From positions 110,995-174,994 of the forward strand of contig AP023053.1 in assembly GCA_019703815.1 (NCBI GenBank): 64,000 nt of DNA. Reading direction: 5' to 3'. The notes under the pieces are model-generated. The model searched no databases, was not told the origin of the DNA, and saw nothing but the letters and a program-made list of their open reading frames with translations. Position 1 is the first letter of the stretch. Each line of letters starts with the position of its first letter. Source of the DNA: Thaumasiovibrio occultus (GTDB lineage Bacteria > Pseudomonadota > Gammaproteobacteria > Enterobacterales > Vibrionaceae). The translations under genes and the position numbers were made by a program. Positions 63,004 to 64,000 of the stretch are shown in pieces.

Positions 63004-64000
63004 TTATGCCAAACGCGCTTCGCAGTCAGGTGCGGTGACCTCTTTCGACACCACCAAATACATGGTCGGCAACACAAACAACGTAAACACCGTACCGATG
63101 ATCATGCCCGCCACCAAAATGATACCAATACTGTTACGCGCTTCTGCCCCCGCGCCGGTGACCAACACCAAAGGGAAGTGGCCCAATACCGTGGCGGCGG
63201 TCGTCATTAAAATAGGGCGCAGTCTGAGCTTAGCGCTTTCGATCACCGCGTCGTATTTGCGATAGCCTTCTTGTTGCAGCTCGTTGGCAAATTCGGTGAT
63301 TAAAATACCGTTTTTCGCCACCAAGCCGACCAGCGTGACAAAGCCAATCTGGGCGTAAATGTTCATGGTGGTTAGCCCTAAAAACGCGAACATCATGCCG
63401 CCTGCCAGCGCTAGCGGTACTGATCCGAGCAGCACCACCAAGGGTGAGCGGAAGCTGTTAAATTGAACGGATAGCACCATATACACCACGAACAATGCGA
63501 CCGCGAGCACCGAGAGCAGGCTGTTGCCTTCTTGGCGCAGTTGGCGTGAACTGCCGGCATAGTTGACCTGATAGCCCTGCGGTAAAATTTCTGCGGCCGC
63601 TTGCTCTAACGCGCTTAACGCCAGATCTGGGGTCACCCCTGGGATCAAACCGCCTAAGATGCGAAATGCATTGAGCTGATTAAAGCGACTCGCACTGCGC
63701 ACGCTCACTGTCTGCTCAAGGCTTGCGATACTGCTCAATGGCACAAACTCGCCGCTTGGGGTTTTGATTTGAAGTGTCAGCAGGGCATCGCTGCCAGTCA
63801 GCATGGTTTCATCCACTTGCGGGATCACGCGATACGCTTTTCCGCTGCTGTCATAACGGGTGACTTCTTGCTCAGACACCAACAAGGCGATTTGATCGGT
63901 CACCGCTTTTGTTGTCAGCCCCAAGTCCATCATTTTATTGCTGTCAAAATTGAGCTCAGAGTGCGGCATATCCACCTTGAGATCGGTATCGACGAACATA
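63004..64000 (-). CDS. RND efflux permease, C-terminal part (partial)
   Basis: The last ~331 residues of an RND permease that continues beyond the right edge. The visible part contains the end of the second porter domain (AFRILGGLIPGVTPDLALSA) and helices 8-12: LSVQFNSFRSPLVVLL, GLVAKNGILITEFANEL and RLRPILMTTAATVLGHFPLV. It ends VSKEVTAPDCEARLA. It is an HAE-type drug exporter, different from the other two pumps. Its adaptor and regulator would lie outside the window. Confidence 0.9.
   Translation of the reverse strand, partial: MFVDTDLKVDMPHSELNFDSNKMMDLGLTTKAVTDQIALLVSEQEVTRYDSSGKAYRVIPQVDETMLTGSDALLTLQIKTPSGEFVPLSSIASLEQTVSVRSASRFNQLNAFRILGGLIPGVTPDLALSALEQAAAEILPQGYQVNYAGSSRQLRQEGNSLLSVLAVALFVVYMVLSVQFNSFRSPLVVLLGSVPLALAGGMMFAFLGLTTMNIYAQIGFVTLVGLVAKNGILITEFANELQQEGYRKYDAVIESAKLRLRPILMTTAATVLGHFPLVLVTGAGAEARNSIGIILVAGMIIGTVFTLFVLPTMYLVVSKEVTAPDCEARLA

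Noticed and set aside
1-64000. Mobile elements, CRISPR arrays, tRNA or rRNA genes, restriction or abortive-infection systems
   Set aside because: None could be supported. No transposase, integrase, regularly spaced repeats or RNA-gene signatures were seen.

Overview
The window is chromosomal DNA of a gammaproteobacterium, almost certainly a Vibrio. The evidence is the gene content and protein character: zwf-pgl-gnd, a phaB-phaA-phaP-phaC polyhydroxyalkanoate operon, guaC, a VctPDGC-type catechol siderophore importer, a DUF5062 protein and several RND pumps. In V. cholerae the equivalents of the first four lie on chromosome II, so a second-chromosome origin is likely (inference from known gene order). 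Species was not determined. No rRNA, tRNA, CRISPR array, insertion sequence or prophage was seen.

Layout. 1-2953: end of zwf, then pgl and gnd (oxidative pentose phosphate pathway). 3204-6949: small accessory genes, including a WapI-like orphan, a DUF2867 gene broken by one stop codon, an unrecognised 271-residue protein, an AT-rich 1.16 kb gap and a DUF1877 gene. 7216-9685: a SetA-like sugar efflux MFS divergent from an AraC regulator. 9785-10775: an L,D-transpeptidase with a small secreted partner. 11132-12724: guaC, with a hairpin at its predicted transcript start, and a small divergent gene. 13488-17756: PHA operon. 18121-22001: hybrid sensor kinase convergent with an OFA-family MFS. 22292-25409: DUF1496, DEAD-box helicase, creA and small genes. 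25772-30072: a two-gene RND pump. 30350-31975: chemotaxis receptor.

32400-37444: TetR regulator, adaptor and RND permease, with matching palindromic operators before the regulator and before the adaptor. 37521-39149: DUF6985-like, DUF1289/CWC and a membrane coiled-coil protein. 39276-42566: D-amino-acid module (D-amino acid deaminase, N-acyl-D-amino-acid deacylase, RidA). 42715-46643: small genes, a 26-codon ORF, a DMT exporter and arfB. 46913-50322: a LysR/TSUP convergent pair overlapping by 74 bp, then IclR coupled to an arginase-fold protein lacking the usual metal ligands. 50436-52061: GST and LysR. 52240-55895: Fur-type siderophore ABC importer whose binding protein carries an exact 27-bp tandem duplication. 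56362-57147: a signal-peptide-bearing protein resembling a RelA/SpoT synthetase domain. 57229-62807: MFS, outer membrane protein, SanA/ElyC-like, LysR, two small membrane proteins and LysE. 63004-64000: end of a third RND permease.

Most of the window is ordinary accessory metabolism and transport. The least explained items are the exported RelA/SpoT-like protein, the degenerate arginase-fold protein, the 26-codon ORF, the guaC 5' hairpin and the AT-rich gap at 5312-6472. All assignments come from reading the sequence; no database search was run.
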